From: Paenibacillus pabuli NBRC 13638
GTDB taxonomy: Bacteria; Bacillota; Bacilli; Paenibacillales; Paenibacillaceae
Direction of reading: 5' to 3'
Length of the DNA stretch: 64,000 nucleotides
Assembly (NCBI RefSeq): GCF_001514495.1
Contig: NZ_BCNM01000023.1
Span: 1 to 64,000, forward strand
Part shown: positions 25,979 to 33,709 of the stretch, piece after piece
How the letters are laid out: each line of letters starts with the position of its first letter
Position numbering within the stretch: the first letter of the stretch is position 1
The notes under the pieces: generated by a model
What the model was told of the DNA's origin: nothing
Database searches by the model: none
The model's input: the letters and a program-made list of their open reading frames with translations, nothing else
Made by a program: the position numbers and the translations under genes

Positions 25979-26007
25979 TTGCGTATGAACGTATATTTCG
26001 CTATAAA
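25979..26007 (+). promoter_or_regulatory. Sigma-A promoter of hup
   Basis: TTGCGT (25979-25984) and TATAAA (26002-26007) with a 17-nt spacer, about 50 bp before hup. The upstream part of the gap (25840-25975) shows only a weak GAAAC/GTTTC hairpin. Confidence 0.6.
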
Positions 26008-26058
26008 ACGGAAACACAGTATAACATTCAGGACATTGATTCAGGAGGTGAAAAAACA

Positions 26059-26331
26059 ATGAACAAATCAGACTTGATTACACAAGTGTCTGAAGCAACT
26101 GAATTGTCCAAGAAGGATGTAACGAAAGCGGTTGATGCCGTATTCGAAGCAATCTCTGGTGCTCTTCAAAGCGGAGACAAAGTACAATTGGTTGGTTTTG
26201 GGAACTTCGAAGTTCGCGAGCGCTCTGCACGTAAAGGACGCAACCCGCAAACAGGTGAAGAAATCGAAATTCCTGCGAGCAAAATTCCTGCATTCAAACC
26301 AGGTAAAGCGCTCAAAGACGGAATTAAATAA
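26059..26331 (+). CDS. hup: DNA-binding protein HU
   Basis: A 90-residue histone-like protein with the complete HU pattern: MNKSDLI start, GDKVQLVGFGNFEVRERSAR core, the DNA-binding arm RKGRNPQTGEEIEIPAS and the FKPGKALK end. It bends and compacts DNA as a dimer. AGGAGGTG lies before the ATG. Its place after spoIVA is as in B. subtilis (hbs), except that an ABC operon intervenes. Confidence 0.97.
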   Translation: MNKSDLITQVSEATELSKKDVTKAVDAVFEAISGALQSGDKVQLVGFGNFEVRERSARKGRNPQTGEEIEIPASKIPAFKPGKALKDGIK

Positions 26332-26357
26332 GATTTCTACATATTCCATATGTCGAC

Positions 26358-26388
26358 AAAAAGACCGTGACTTGTTCACGGCCTTTTC
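26358..26388 (+). terminator. Intrinsic terminator after hup
   Basis: AAAGACCGTGA pairs with TCACGGCCTTT with one mismatch, followed by TTTTC. Confidence 0.8.
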
Positions 26389-26397
26389 TTTTGCCCA

Positions 26398-26559
26398 CTA
26401 ATGTTCTGTCTCCCTTTTAATCAGGGACTCTGGCTCGTCCGATTGTTGTGCATAGGCAATGAGAATGAGTTCTTCTCCAGCGGCTGCAGACAGATGCTGC
26501 TCTATTTCTTTTAATTGGAGAATATGCTCGTCTGTCAGTGCTGCCGGGGCATATTTCAT
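26398..26559 (-). CDS. 53-residue acidic peptide, unknown function
   Basis: A minus-strand frame starting at ATG 26557-26559 with AAAGGAGAG at good spacing. The product starts MKYAPAALTDEHI, is acidic and largely helical, with no motif I recognise. It is convergent with hup and sits where B. subtilis has folE (mtrA), just before mtrB. The SD and codon pattern support it as a gene. Confidence 0.55.
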   Translation of the reverse strand: MKYAPAALTDEHILQLKEIEQHLSAAAGEELILIAYAQQSDEPESLIKRETEH

Positions 26560-26706
26560 GAAGTCTCTCCTTTCTGTGGAGGGATTAAGGGTAGTATGAC
26601 CAAGGGGAAACAAAATATTGCGCACTATACAGATAAGGGTTGGTTGACAAATGAAACAATCTTTATCATCATTAACGCTATTGAACTAGGAGAGGGGTTG
26701 TGCGTG

Positions 26707-26928
26707 ATGGATCATCCAACCGGCAGTGATTATATTGTAATTAAGGCAGAGGAGAATGGTGTCCAGGTGATCGGCTTAACCCGAGGTCAGGATACACGCT
26801 TTCATCATACCGAGAAGCTGGACAAGGGAGAAGTCATGTTTGCCCAATTTACGAACCACACTTCAGCCATTAAAATCCGTGGAAAAGCTACGCTGATTAC
26901 CAAGCATGGGCAGGTTCAGTCCGAATAA
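26707..26928 (+). CDS. mtrB: trp RNA-binding attenuation protein TRAP
   Basis: A 73-residue protein closely resembling B. subtilis MtrB, which forms an 11-mer ring that binds tryptophan and wraps (G/U)AG-repeat RNA. RNA-contacting residues Lys37, Lys56 and Arg58 fall at exactly the B. subtilis numbering, and the tryptophan-pocket segment GLTRGQDTRFHH (23-34) and HTSAIKIRG (51-59) are kept. ATG 26707 follows AGGAGAGG; longer in-frame extensions upstream lack support. Its target site is found before trpE at 36410-36466. In B. subtilis it is cotranscribed with folE, which is missing here. Confidence 0.96.
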   Translation: MDHPTGSDYIVIKAEENGVQVIGLTRGQDTRFHHTEKLDKGEVMFAQFTNHTSAIKIRGKATLITKHGQVQSE

Positions 26929-26929
26929 T

Positions 26930-26960
26930 GAAAATTGCAGGCATAGCCTGCTTTTTTTCA
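26930..26960 (+). terminator. Intrinsic terminator after mtrB
   Basis: GCAGGC-ATA-GCCTGC followed by T7; the flanking TGAAAA/TTTTCA extends the stem. Confidence 0.9.
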
Positions 26961-27026
26961 TTGTACAATGAGGTATGAGCCTTTACCGGACAGACTACAC
27001 TAACAGGTAAGGGCAGGGAGGCATTT

Positions 27027-27578
27027 ATGAAACCGCGGATGATCGTGACTGCTTCACTGCTGGCAACGGTTGCAGCGGTCCTTCTGCTTGTTGCCATACA
27101 AACCTTACATATTCGAACATGGGGTGGAGAAAGGGCACAACCAGTCTCTGCCACAAGGTATCCAGCCCAGTTATCGGAAGAAAATCTGGTGGATGTATTG
27201 AGTACCCTTCAATTATCCACGCCCATCGCCAGAGTGGAATGGAAACAATCGATTTTGACGCTCGATCTGAAAGTTATCGGAACCGGCACAAGTTACACCG
27301 AAATCTATGCTAATATGGCTGCTGTGGCTGATCTTGGTTTTCAAAGTCTCGACAATGTGAACCAGGTGCTGCTGCGAGTAATGGCTGAGGACGAATGGCT
27401 GCACAAAAGGCATTTATTACTTGCAGCTGATTTCCGGCGTGGAGAATGGCCGATGTATGCAATCGAAACGCTTCGAAGCTGGAAAAGTCCAATCCTCTCG
27501 GAAGAATTAAAGGACTGGTTTCATATGATGGAGACGGAACTGTGGAAGAAGCAATTCGAAATGACAAGTCAGGGGTAA
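27027..27578 (+). CDS. Membrane-anchored protein of unknown function
   Basis: A 183-residue product with one N-terminal transmembrane helix (about 7-26) and an outside domain of about 150 residues without recognised motif. GGGAGG precedes the ATG. It stands between mtrB and hepS with about 100 bp on each side. A short stretch (LDLKVIGTGTSYTEIYANM) looks like beta-alpha secondary structure, but I cannot assign a family. Confidence 0.7.
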   Translation: MKPRMIVTASLLATVAAVLLLVAIQTLHIRTWGGERAQPVSATRYPAQLSEENLVDVLSTLQLSTPIARVEWKQSILTLDLKVIGTGTSYTEIYANMAAVADLGFQSLDNVNQVLLRVMAEDEWLHKRHLLLAADFRRGEWPMYAIETLRSWKSPILSEELKDWFHMMETELWKKQFEMTSQG

Positions 27579-27679
27579 TAGAATAGCAGGATTCAGTGCG
27601 TGCCCGATAAACATATGCTATAATATATAAGATTGTAGTGCAGAAATGGTTTAACAATGTAAAGGCTCGGAGGCTGAGA

Positions 27680-28543
27680 ATGAATTCATATCGCGTACCC
27701 CAACTAGCAAAGAAATATACGGATTACGACATGATTCGACAACATACGGAAATCCCATCATTTCCGGATAGCCGGGCACGTCTGCTGCAGGTATTTGTGG
27801 GCCGCACAGACGAAAAGGTGCATGACGAGCTATACGCTCTTGCAACCTCGCTCGTTCAGTTGGCTATGGATACGCATGATCGAATTGATACGATATCCGG
27901 AGAGCGCAGAGAACAGGAGATGCGTTCACGCCAGTTGAACGTGCTTGCCGGAGACTATCTGAGCAGTCGTTTCTATCAGCTGCTTGCTCATGCGGGCAGA
28001 ATTGAAATGATCGGCAAACTCAGTGGTGCTGTATCCGAAGTGAATGCACGCAAGATGACGCTGTATGAACGGATGAAAAAACTCCTCGTTTCGGCTGAAG
28101 AATACTTGCGTGAAACGGTACAGCTGAAGATGCAGCTGTTTCTTTCTTTTTCAGACATGATTGGTCCTAAGGAACAGTCCCTATGGAACAATCTGCTGTC
28201 GGAATTCAGCTGCTGCGAAATGATCGCGGAAGAGTTGCGACGGATGAACCACGATCAGAACTTTTATCACAGTTATGCTTTCTGGCATATTTACGAACAC
28301 GGCAACGAGGACGAGCAGAAATGGCTTCGTCAGCCAGAGATGGATGCACGGACATGGAGCAGTATGGTCCTCAGGCATCGGATTGGCGAGGTTCTGCTGG
28401 ACAAGCTTCGCGACTGCACACACCGCATACAGCAGTTGTTGCAAGACGAGGAAGATCAATTGGGCTTGCATGAGTTCGATGCAATCCTGGAGCCTTACCT
28501 GACGTATTTGCAGCCTTCACACGCGGCAGTAAGGGAAGATTGA
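27680..28543 (+). CDS. hepS: Heptaprenyl diphosphate synthase component I
   Basis: A 287-residue helical protein matching the small subunit (HepS/GerCA) of the two-component heptaprenyl diphosphate synthase, which with HepT makes the C35 side chain of menaquinone-7. It lacks DDxxD motifs, as expected for this regulatory subunit. ATG 27680 was chosen because GGAGGCTGAG precedes it and it begins MNSYRVPQLAKKY; a GTG 42 nt upstream has no SD. A TATAAT-like element lies near 27619. menG follows at 15 nt. Confidence 0.88.
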   Translation: MNSYRVPQLAKKYTDYDMIRQHTEIPSFPDSRARLLQVFVGRTDEKVHDELYALATSLVQLAMDTHDRIDTISGERREQEMRSRQLNVLAGDYLSSRFYQLLAHAGRIEMIGKLSGAVSEVNARKMTLYERMKKLLVSAEEYLRETVQLKMQLFLSFSDMIGPKEQSLWNNLLSEFSCCEMIAEELRRMNHDQNFYHSYAFWHIYEHGNEDEQKWLRQPEMDARTWSSMVLRHRIGEVLLDKLRDCTHRIQQLLQDEEDQLGLHEFDAILEPYLTYLQPSHAAVRED

Positions 28544-28558
28544 GGGGGAGACAGACGA

Positions 28559-29287
28559 ATGGGGAGCGGGGAGACCAAACCGAAAGAAGAATTTGTCCAT
28601 TCGGTTTTTCAGAGTATAGCCGGGAAATATGACGTTATGAATGATATTCTGAGTTTCCGCAGGCACAAGGCTTGGCGTAAATTCACCATGAAGAAGATGA
28701 ATATGTCCAAAGGCGATACTGGGCTCGATTTATGCTGCGGTACGTGTGACTGGACACTCGCCATGGCCCAGGCAAGTGAAACGGGTCACATGCATGGACT
28801 TGATTTTAGCAGCAATATGCTGGAAGTTGGACAGACGAAGGTTAATGCTGTAAACCGTCAGAAACAGATCACGCTGGTTCAAGGCAATGCGATGTCACTT
28901 CCCTTTGAGGACAATTCATTTGATTATGTCACTATTGGATTTGGATTACGCAACGTTCCTGATCTTCGTCAGGTTCTGTCGGAAATGAAGCGTGTCGTGA
29001 AGCCTGGAGGTATGGTAGTCTGTCTGGAGTTATCTAAGCCGACATGGCAACCGTTTAAAGCTATTTATTATTTTTATTTTGAACAATTACTACCGAAGAT
29101 TGCCAAATTGTTTGCCAAACGTTATGAGCAGTATAAATGGCTGCCGGACTCACTGGCACTTTTTCCAGGGAGGAAGGAACTGGCCGACATTTTTGCAGAA
29201 ACCGGATTGAAGCAAGTGCAGGCCTACCCTCTGACCGGAGGTATCGCGGCACTGCATATTGGAACCAAGGAGAATCAGCATGTTTAG
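28559..29287 (+). CDS. menG: Demethylmenaquinone methyltransferase
   Basis: A 242-residue class I SAM methyltransferase of the UbiE/MenG/GerCB family that makes menaquinone from demethylmenaquinone. Motif I reads LDLCCGTCDWTLAMA (about 58-72), followed by GLDFSSNML, YVTIGFGLRNVPD and KPGGMVVCLELSKP. Start ATG follows GGGGGAG, 15 nt after hepS. Its end overlaps the start of ubiA by 8 nt, so the operon continues through the prenyltransferase. Confidence 0.95.
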   Translation: MGSGETKPKEEFVHSVFQSIAGKYDVMNDILSFRRHKAWRKFTMKKMNMSKGDTGLDLCCGTCDWTLAMAQASETGHMHGLDFSSNMLEVGQTKVNAVNRQKQITLVQGNAMSLPFEDNSFDYVTIGFGLRNVPDLRQVLSEMKRVVKPGGMVVCLELSKPTWQPFKAIYYFYFEQLLPKIAKLFAKRYEQYKWLPDSLALFPGRKELADIFAETGLKQVQAYPLTGGIAALHIGTKENQHV

Positions 29288-30146
29288 GAAAATTCGCATC
29301 TTTTTAGAAATGATCAAGATTGAACATACGCTTTTCGCATTACCTTTTGCATTTATGGGAGCCATTCTCGGTTCCATGGTAGTGAATGATACATTCCCAA
29401 CCTGGCTGCAGATTATGTGGGTGTTACTGGCGATGATTGGCGCAAGAAGCGCTGCTTTTGGCTTGAACCGCATGATTGACCAGGCGATCGACAAGAAAAA
29501 TCCACGTACCGCGATGAGAGCAATTCCGGCCGGTTTGTTAAAAAACGGTGAGGTCGTTATTTTTATCATATTGTCGTTTGTGCTCTTGTTCTGGGCCTCG
29601 TCTAACCTTAACGTGTTATCCATGCAGCTGCTGCCGATAGCTGTATTTATGTTGGTATTGTATTCATATACCAAACGTTTCACATGGCTGTGCCACATAG
29701 TACTCGGCATGACCATTGGTCTGGCTCCGCTTGGGGGCTGGGTAGCTGTAACGGGTACAATGGATTGGACAGCGATTGTGCTGTACGTTACGATTGTGTT
29801 CTGGACAGCCGGTTTCGATATCATCTATGCATGTCAGGATTTGGAGTTCGATCAGGGTGAGGGTCTTCATTCCATACCTTCCCGTTTCGGTCTTAACACA
29901 TCATTGCAGATCGCCAAGTTCTTTCACGTGATTACCGCAGTTGGTTTTCTTGCGCTGTTATTGATGACTGATCTGAGCTGGTGGTATGGTGCAGGAATGC
30001 TGATTACGTATGGTATTCTTTTCTATGAGCACTATATTGTATCGCCAAATGACATGAGCCGGGTGCAAACTGCGTTCTTTACCATGAACAGTGTACTCAG
30101 CCTGGTTGTATTTACATTCACTCTAATTGATCTGGCGGTGAAATAA
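29280..30146 (+). CDS. UbiA-family polyprenyltransferase (MqnP-like)
   Basis: A 288-residue membrane protein with about eight helices. The first Asp-rich motif is GLNRMIDQAIDKKNPRT (about 65-81) and the second is DIIYACQDLEFDQGEG. UbiA-family enzymes join a polyprenyl diphosphate to an aromatic ring; in the futalosine menaquinone pathway MqnP does this on dihydroxynaphthoate precursors. ATG 29280 overlaps the menG stop and has AAGGAGAA before it. B. subtilis lacks a ubiA in this cluster. Assignment as MqnP rather than a 4-hydroxybenzoate enzyme is inferred from context. Confidence 0.87.
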   Translation: MFRKIRIFLEMIKIEHTLFALPFAFMGAILGSMVVNDTFPTWLQIMWVLLAMIGARSAAFGLNRMIDQAIDKKNPRTAMRAIPAGLLKNGEVVIFIILSFVLLFWASSNLNVLSMQLLPIAVFMLVLYSYTKRFTWLCHIVLGMTIGLAPLGGWVAVTGTMDWTAIVLYVTIVFWTAGFDIIYACQDLEFDQGEGLHSIPSRFGLNTSLQIAKFFHVITAVGFLALLLMTDLSWWYGAGMLITYGILFYEHYIVSPNDMSRVQTAFFTMNSVLSLVVFTFTLIDLAVK

Positions 30147-30148
30147 AG

Positions 30149-30766
30149 ATGAATCTGCCGGAGAATAAACGACTCGTTGTCGGAATTACCGGAGCCAGTG
30201 GCAGTATATATGGCATCAGATTAATTGAAACGTTGCTTGATATGGAATACACCGTGCATCTGGTGATATCCAACGCCGGCTGGCGTGTATTGAAAGAAGA
30301 AATGGAATGGGATGTTACGAACCGTGACCGTATGCTGGAAGAAAAATTCGGCAATCGTGCCGGTTCTCTGATCTATCATTCCGTTAGTGATATTGGTGCT
30401 TCCATCGCAAGTGGTTCGTTTCTGGCAGAAGGCATGATTATTATGCCATGTTCCATGGGCACTCTTTCATCGATTGCACAAGGGTCGTCCGACAATCTGA
30501 TGTCCCGTGCTGCCGATGTTATGATGAAAGAGGGAAGAACACTGATTCTGGTCCCTCGTGAGACACCACTGCATGCGATTCATCTTGAAAACATGTTGAA
30601 GCTCACCCGGCTTGGTGTTCGAATGATACCCGCCATGCCTGCTTTTTATTACAAGCCCCAAACGATGGATGAGTTGATTCTATTTCTGGTGGGTAAAGTG
30701 CTCGATAGCCTGCGCATTCCACATCAACTGTTTACAAGATGGGGAGAACCGGATGAACGGGGATAG
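30149..30766 (+). CDS. UbiX-family flavin prenyltransferase
   Basis: A 205-residue flavoprotein of the UbiX/Pad1 family with VGITGASGSIYGIRL near the N terminus, the central GSFLAEGMIIMPCSMGTLSS-like block and the late LVPRETPLHAIHLENM motif. It makes prenylated FMN for a UbiD-type decarboxylase; no ubiD is in this window. It starts 2 nt after ubiA. Together they suggest a UbiD/UbiX-type decarboxylation in quinone synthesis. Confidence 0.92.
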   Translation: MNLPENKRLVVGITGASGSIYGIRLIETLLDMEYTVHLVISNAGWRVLKEEMEWDVTNRDRMLEEKFGNRAGSLIYHSVSDIGASIASGSFLAEGMIIMPCSMGTLSSIAQGSSDNLMSRAADVMMKEGRTLILVPRETPLHAIHLENMLKLTRLGVRMIPAMPAFYYKPQTMDELILFLVGKVLDSLRIPHQLFTRWGEPDERG

Positions 30767-30850
30767 GATCAAGTCCTCTCGCTTTGTATCTGATCGTAAG
30801 TGCATAAGTGACTTGGTCGCCCCCAAATACCGGGGTATTGGTGAGCGCTG
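30752..30850 (+). CDS. Very short frame overlapping the ubiX end, doubtful
   Basis: A 32-residue frame starting at ATG 30752, inside the last codons of ubiX, with GGAGAACC before it. The next frame starts ATG 30851 directly after its TGA. Composition is basic. It could be a remnant of a decayed gene between ubiX and hepT. No family is recognised. Confidence 0.2.
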
Positions 30851-30973
30851 ATGGTTAAGCTTCGTATGAACCACAGCCTTGACCCATGCTCCGGCAGCTT
30901 CTGGACTTATGTTTCAGAACAAGTCGCAGAGTTTAATTCCCGGATGTCAGCCCTGACATTCGAACAAGGTTAG
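30851..30973 (+). CDS. 40-residue frame between ubiX and hepT, doubtful
   Basis: ATG 30851 to TAG 30973 encodes 40 residues with two Trp/Phe-rich turns and no motif I recognise. SD is not convincing (GTGAGCGC). The gap 30767-31101 otherwise holds only the 14-codon frame described separately. Confidence 0.25.
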   Translation: MVKLRMNHSLDPCSGSFWTYVSEQVAEFNSRMSALTFEQG

Positions 30974-31060
30974 TACGTTAAAGAAGAACGCAAGCAGGAA
31001 AGGCAAGCCCTGGTTTTTCGTTATGCCTGCAGGCCCGACTTGCTGGAGGGGAAGGTAAGC

Positions 31061-31105
31061 ATGGATTTATGGACTGATAATACGCTGACACGGGTGAACG
31101 AATGA
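31061..31105 (+). CDS. 14-codon upstream frame coupled to hepT
   Basis: ATG 31061 has a strong GGAGGGGAAGG before it and the frame ends in TGA at 31103-31105, overlapping the hepT ATG (ATGA). hepT itself has no SD of its own other than inside this frame, so the short frame probably loads ribosomes for hepT by coupling. Confidence 0.5.
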   Translation: MDLWTDNTLTRVNE

Positions 31106-32076
31106 AACTATTGGATATTTTCGGGTTGTTAAAAAAGGACATGAATTACATTGAAAAAGAGTTGTATCGCAGTGTTCAGGGAGAACAGAAACTGCTGAGC
31201 GAAACCTCACTTCACCTGCTTAAGGCAGGTGGAAAGCGATTACGCCCTGTATTTGTGCTGCTTGGCGGGAAATATGGTACATACGACATCGAACGCCTGA
31301 AGCTGGTAGCAGTTCCGTTGGAATTGATTCACTCCGCTTCCCTGGTTCATGATGATGTTATTGATAATGCCGAGACACGACGTGGCAAACCAACGGTAAA
31401 ATCCAAATGGGATAATCGGATTGCAATGTATACCGGAGATTATATTTACGGCAAAGCGCTTGAAATGACAGCAGGCCTGTCCGACCCGGCGATACACCGT
31501 ATTCTGGCCAAAGCTATGGTGCAGATGTCCATTGGTGAAATGGAGCAAATTCGAGATTTTTTCAATACGGGACAAAGTGTACGCAACTATCTCTTGCGAA
31601 TTCGTCGCAAAACGGCGCTTCTTATTGCTGTCAGCTGCCAGTTGGGGGCGCTTGCTACTCGTGCGCCGGAACATGAATCTTCGTTGCTGTATACCTACGG
31701 TTACAATGTGGGCATGGCTTTCCAGATTCAGGACGATGTACTTGATCTGGTCGGCACCGAGAAGCAGCTGGGCAAGCCCCCAGGCAGTGACATGAAGCAG
31801 GGCAATATTACGCTGCCAGTATTGTACGCCTTGCAGGAGCCTGAGCTGCGTGAACCTTTGCTAAAGGAAATTTCCCGTGTTCAGCATGAGGAAGGGCGGG
31901 CAAGTGCATCCGACGCTATTGGAATGATTCGCCAAAGTCAAGGAATTGCTAAAGCAGAAGCCCTGGCTGACCGATATATGAAGAAAGCGCTCGATGCTCT
32001 GGATCAACTGCCTAACATCAAGACGACCAAAAACCTGCGTGATATCGCACATTTTGTAGTCAAACGTACTCATTAA
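31102..32076 (+). CDS. hepT: Heptaprenyl diphosphate synthase component II
   Basis: A 324-residue trans-polyprenyl synthase, the catalytic partner of HepS. The two aspartate-rich motifs are HDDVIDNAETRRG (about 87) and FQIQDDVLDLVG (about 210), and the GGKRLRP substrate-binding block is near the N terminus. It extends farnesyl diphosphate with isopentenyl diphosphate to C35. The genes between hepS and hepT in this window are menG, ubiA and ubiX; in B. subtilis only menH lies between. Confidence 0.95.
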   Translation: MKLLDIFGLLKKDMNYIEKELYRSVQGEQKLLSETSLHLLKAGGKRLRPVFVLLGGKYGTYDIERLKLVAVPLELIHSASLVHDDVIDNAETRRGKPTVKSKWDNRIAMYTGDYIYGKALEMTAGLSDPAIHRILAKAMVQMSIGEMEQIRDFFNTGQSVRNYLLRIRRKTALLIAVSCQLGALATRAPEHESSLLYTYGYNVGMAFQIQDDVLDLVGTEKQLGKPPGSDMKQGNITLPVLYALQEPELREPLLKEISRVQHEEGRASASDAIGMIRQSQGIAKAEALADRYMKKALDALDQLPNIKTTKNLRDIAHFVVKRTH

Positions 32077-32200
32077 TCTACTCAAAAAATAACAAACATG
32101 TGACATTCCTCATTGGGAGGATCTGGACATGTATGTTACAATCAAAGGGATTGCGTTTACATAATGAAATAACTTTGAACCGTGAGTGAGGAGTGAGCCG

Positions 32201-32644
32201 ATGGATCGTACATTTTTGATGGTGAAGCCGGATGGTGTGCAGCGTGGTTTGATTGGGCGTATCGTTAGCCGTCTGGAAGACAAAGGATTTAAGTTGGTGG
32301 CAGGCAAGCTGGTGCAGATGTCTGAGGATCAGGCCAAACGCCATTATGCTGAACATGAGGGAAAACCGTTTTTCGATGATTTGGTGAGTTTCATCACTTC
32401 TGGACCTGTATTTGCCATGGTTTGGGAAGGTGACGACATCGTGGCGCTTGCGCGCATCGTAATCGGTAAAACCAATGTGAAGGAAGCGGCTCCCGGAACG
32501 ATTCGCGGAGATTTCGCCAGCCACACACCGCATAATCTGATTCATGGAGCAGATTCACCTGAAAGTGCCTCCCGTGAAGCAGCAAACTTCTTTGCTCCCG
32601 ATGAGCTGGTAACGTACGACAAGAGCATCGCAGCCTGGTTGTAA
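32201..32644 (+). CDS. ndk: Nucleoside diphosphate kinase
   Basis: A 147-residue enzyme that transfers phosphate from ATP to nucleoside diphosphates. The N terminus MDRTFLMVKPDGVQRGLIG, the KPFFDDLVSFI segment and the active-site histidine in LIHGADSPESASREA are as in the family. ATG 32201 follows TGAGGAGTG; an in-frame extension of 5 residues is not family-like. Position hepT-ndk-cheR-aroC is conserved with B. subtilis. Confidence 0.97.
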   Translation: MDRTFLMVKPDGVQRGLIGRIVSRLEDKGFKLVAGKLVQMSEDQAKRHYAEHEGKPFFDDLVSFITSGPVFAMVWEGDDIVALARIVIGKTNVKEAAPGTIRGDFASHTPHNLIHGADSPESASREAANFFAPDELVTYDKSIAAWL

Positions 32645-32668
32645 TTTATTAGCCAGAAGGGTGATACG

Positions 32669-33463
32669 ATGCTGGAGCAGGAACAACTACTAGACCCGGA
32701 TTACACCGGATTTATTCGTAAAATCAAAGAGAGCACAGGCATTGATCTTGCTCAATACAAGGAAGGCCAGATGAAAAGAAGGCTGACCACACTTCGTAAC
32801 AAAAACGGATTTCATACGTTTTCTATCTTTTTTGATGCCATGCAGAAAGACAAGTCACTGTTCTACGAGTTTCTGGATCGCATGACCATTAACGTCTCGG
32901 AATTTTGGCGGAATCCCAATCGCTGGGAAGTGCTGCGAGATGAAATCCTGCCTGAGTTGCAGGGTTCGAAACGTGGAGTTAAAGTCTGGAGTGCGGCTTG
33001 CTCCACAGGCGAGGAGCCTTACACTTTGGCGATGATACTGGACACGATGGGGATTCTTAAGGGAAGCTCCATCACAGCAAGTGATCTGGATGAAGGAGCT
33101 CTCGCGAAAGCCAAGGAAGGGCGTTATATGGAACGCTCGCTCAAAGACGTACCGAAGGAAACGGCCAATCGATACTTCAAGCAGGATGGCTTGGTATACC
33201 GCATTGATGAGCAATTAAAAAGTTCGGTCAAGTTCATGAAACAAAATCTGTTGCTCGATCGTTTTGACGATGGGTATGATCTGATTGTGTGCCGCAATGT
33301 CATGATTTATTTTACCGAGGAAGCCAAAAACCTGCTGTACCATAAGTTTGCAGCAAGCTTGCGTCCAGGCGGTATTTTATTTGTGGGCAGTACAGAACAG
33401 ATTTTCTCCCCGGGGCAATATGGTCTGGAGACAGCGGAGACATTCTTTTATCGCAAAAAATAA
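32669..33463 (+). CDS. cheR: Chemotaxis protein methyltransferase CheR
   Basis: A 264-residue SAM-dependent methyltransferase that methylates glutamates of chemoreceptors. An N-terminal helical receptor-binding domain (1-75) precedes the catalytic domain with SAACSTGEEPYTLAM, then DLIVCRNVMIYF. It stands alone, away from other chemotaxis genes, exactly as in B. subtilis at this locus. Starts 24 nt after ndk with AGAAGGGTG before ATG. Confidence 0.95.
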   Translation: MLEQEQLLDPDYTGFIRKIKESTGIDLAQYKEGQMKRRLTTLRNKNGFHTFSIFFDAMQKDKSLFYEFLDRMTINVSEFWRNPNRWEVLRDEILPELQGSKRGVKVWSAACSTGEEPYTLAMILDTMGILKGSSITASDLDEGALAKAKEGRYMERSLKDVPKETANRYFKQDGLVYRIDEQLKSSVKFMKQNLLLDRFDDGYDLIVCRNVMIYFTEEAKNLLYHKFAASLRPGGILFVGSTEQIFSPGQYGLETAETFFYRKK

Positions 33464-33478
33464 CTTCAATTTGATGTC

Positions 33479-33521
33479 ATAACCGTCTGGAGTGCACATG
33501 TACATGTGTCCAGGCGGTTAT
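33479..33521 (+). terminator. Terminator-like hairpin after cheR
   Basis: ATAACCGTCTGGA pairs with TCCAGGCGGTTAT (one G-U) and the loop itself contains the palindrome CACATGTACATGTG. The T-tract is weak, so termination efficiency is uncertain. Confidence 0.6.
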
Positions 33522-33618
33522 TTGTATAACGGTTGGATGGAAAATAACCCACACACGTCATAATCTTGGTTATCACTAATCCAGGAGGTCAATCTGGGGG
33601 AAGAAACGATCGGCTTTC

Positions 33619-33647
33619 TTGTCAAAGCCCGTCAGCTATACTATAAT
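33619..33647 (+). promoter_or_regulatory. Sigma-A promoter of the aro operon
   Basis: TTGTCA (33619-33624) and perfect TATAAT (33642-33647) with 17-nt spacer, 62 bp before aroC. Confidence 0.8.
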
Positions 33648-33709
33648 AAGCAAAGAAATTATGGGATTTTAGCAATGTGAAGTTTAACAGTTTAAAGGGG
33701 GAACGTATT

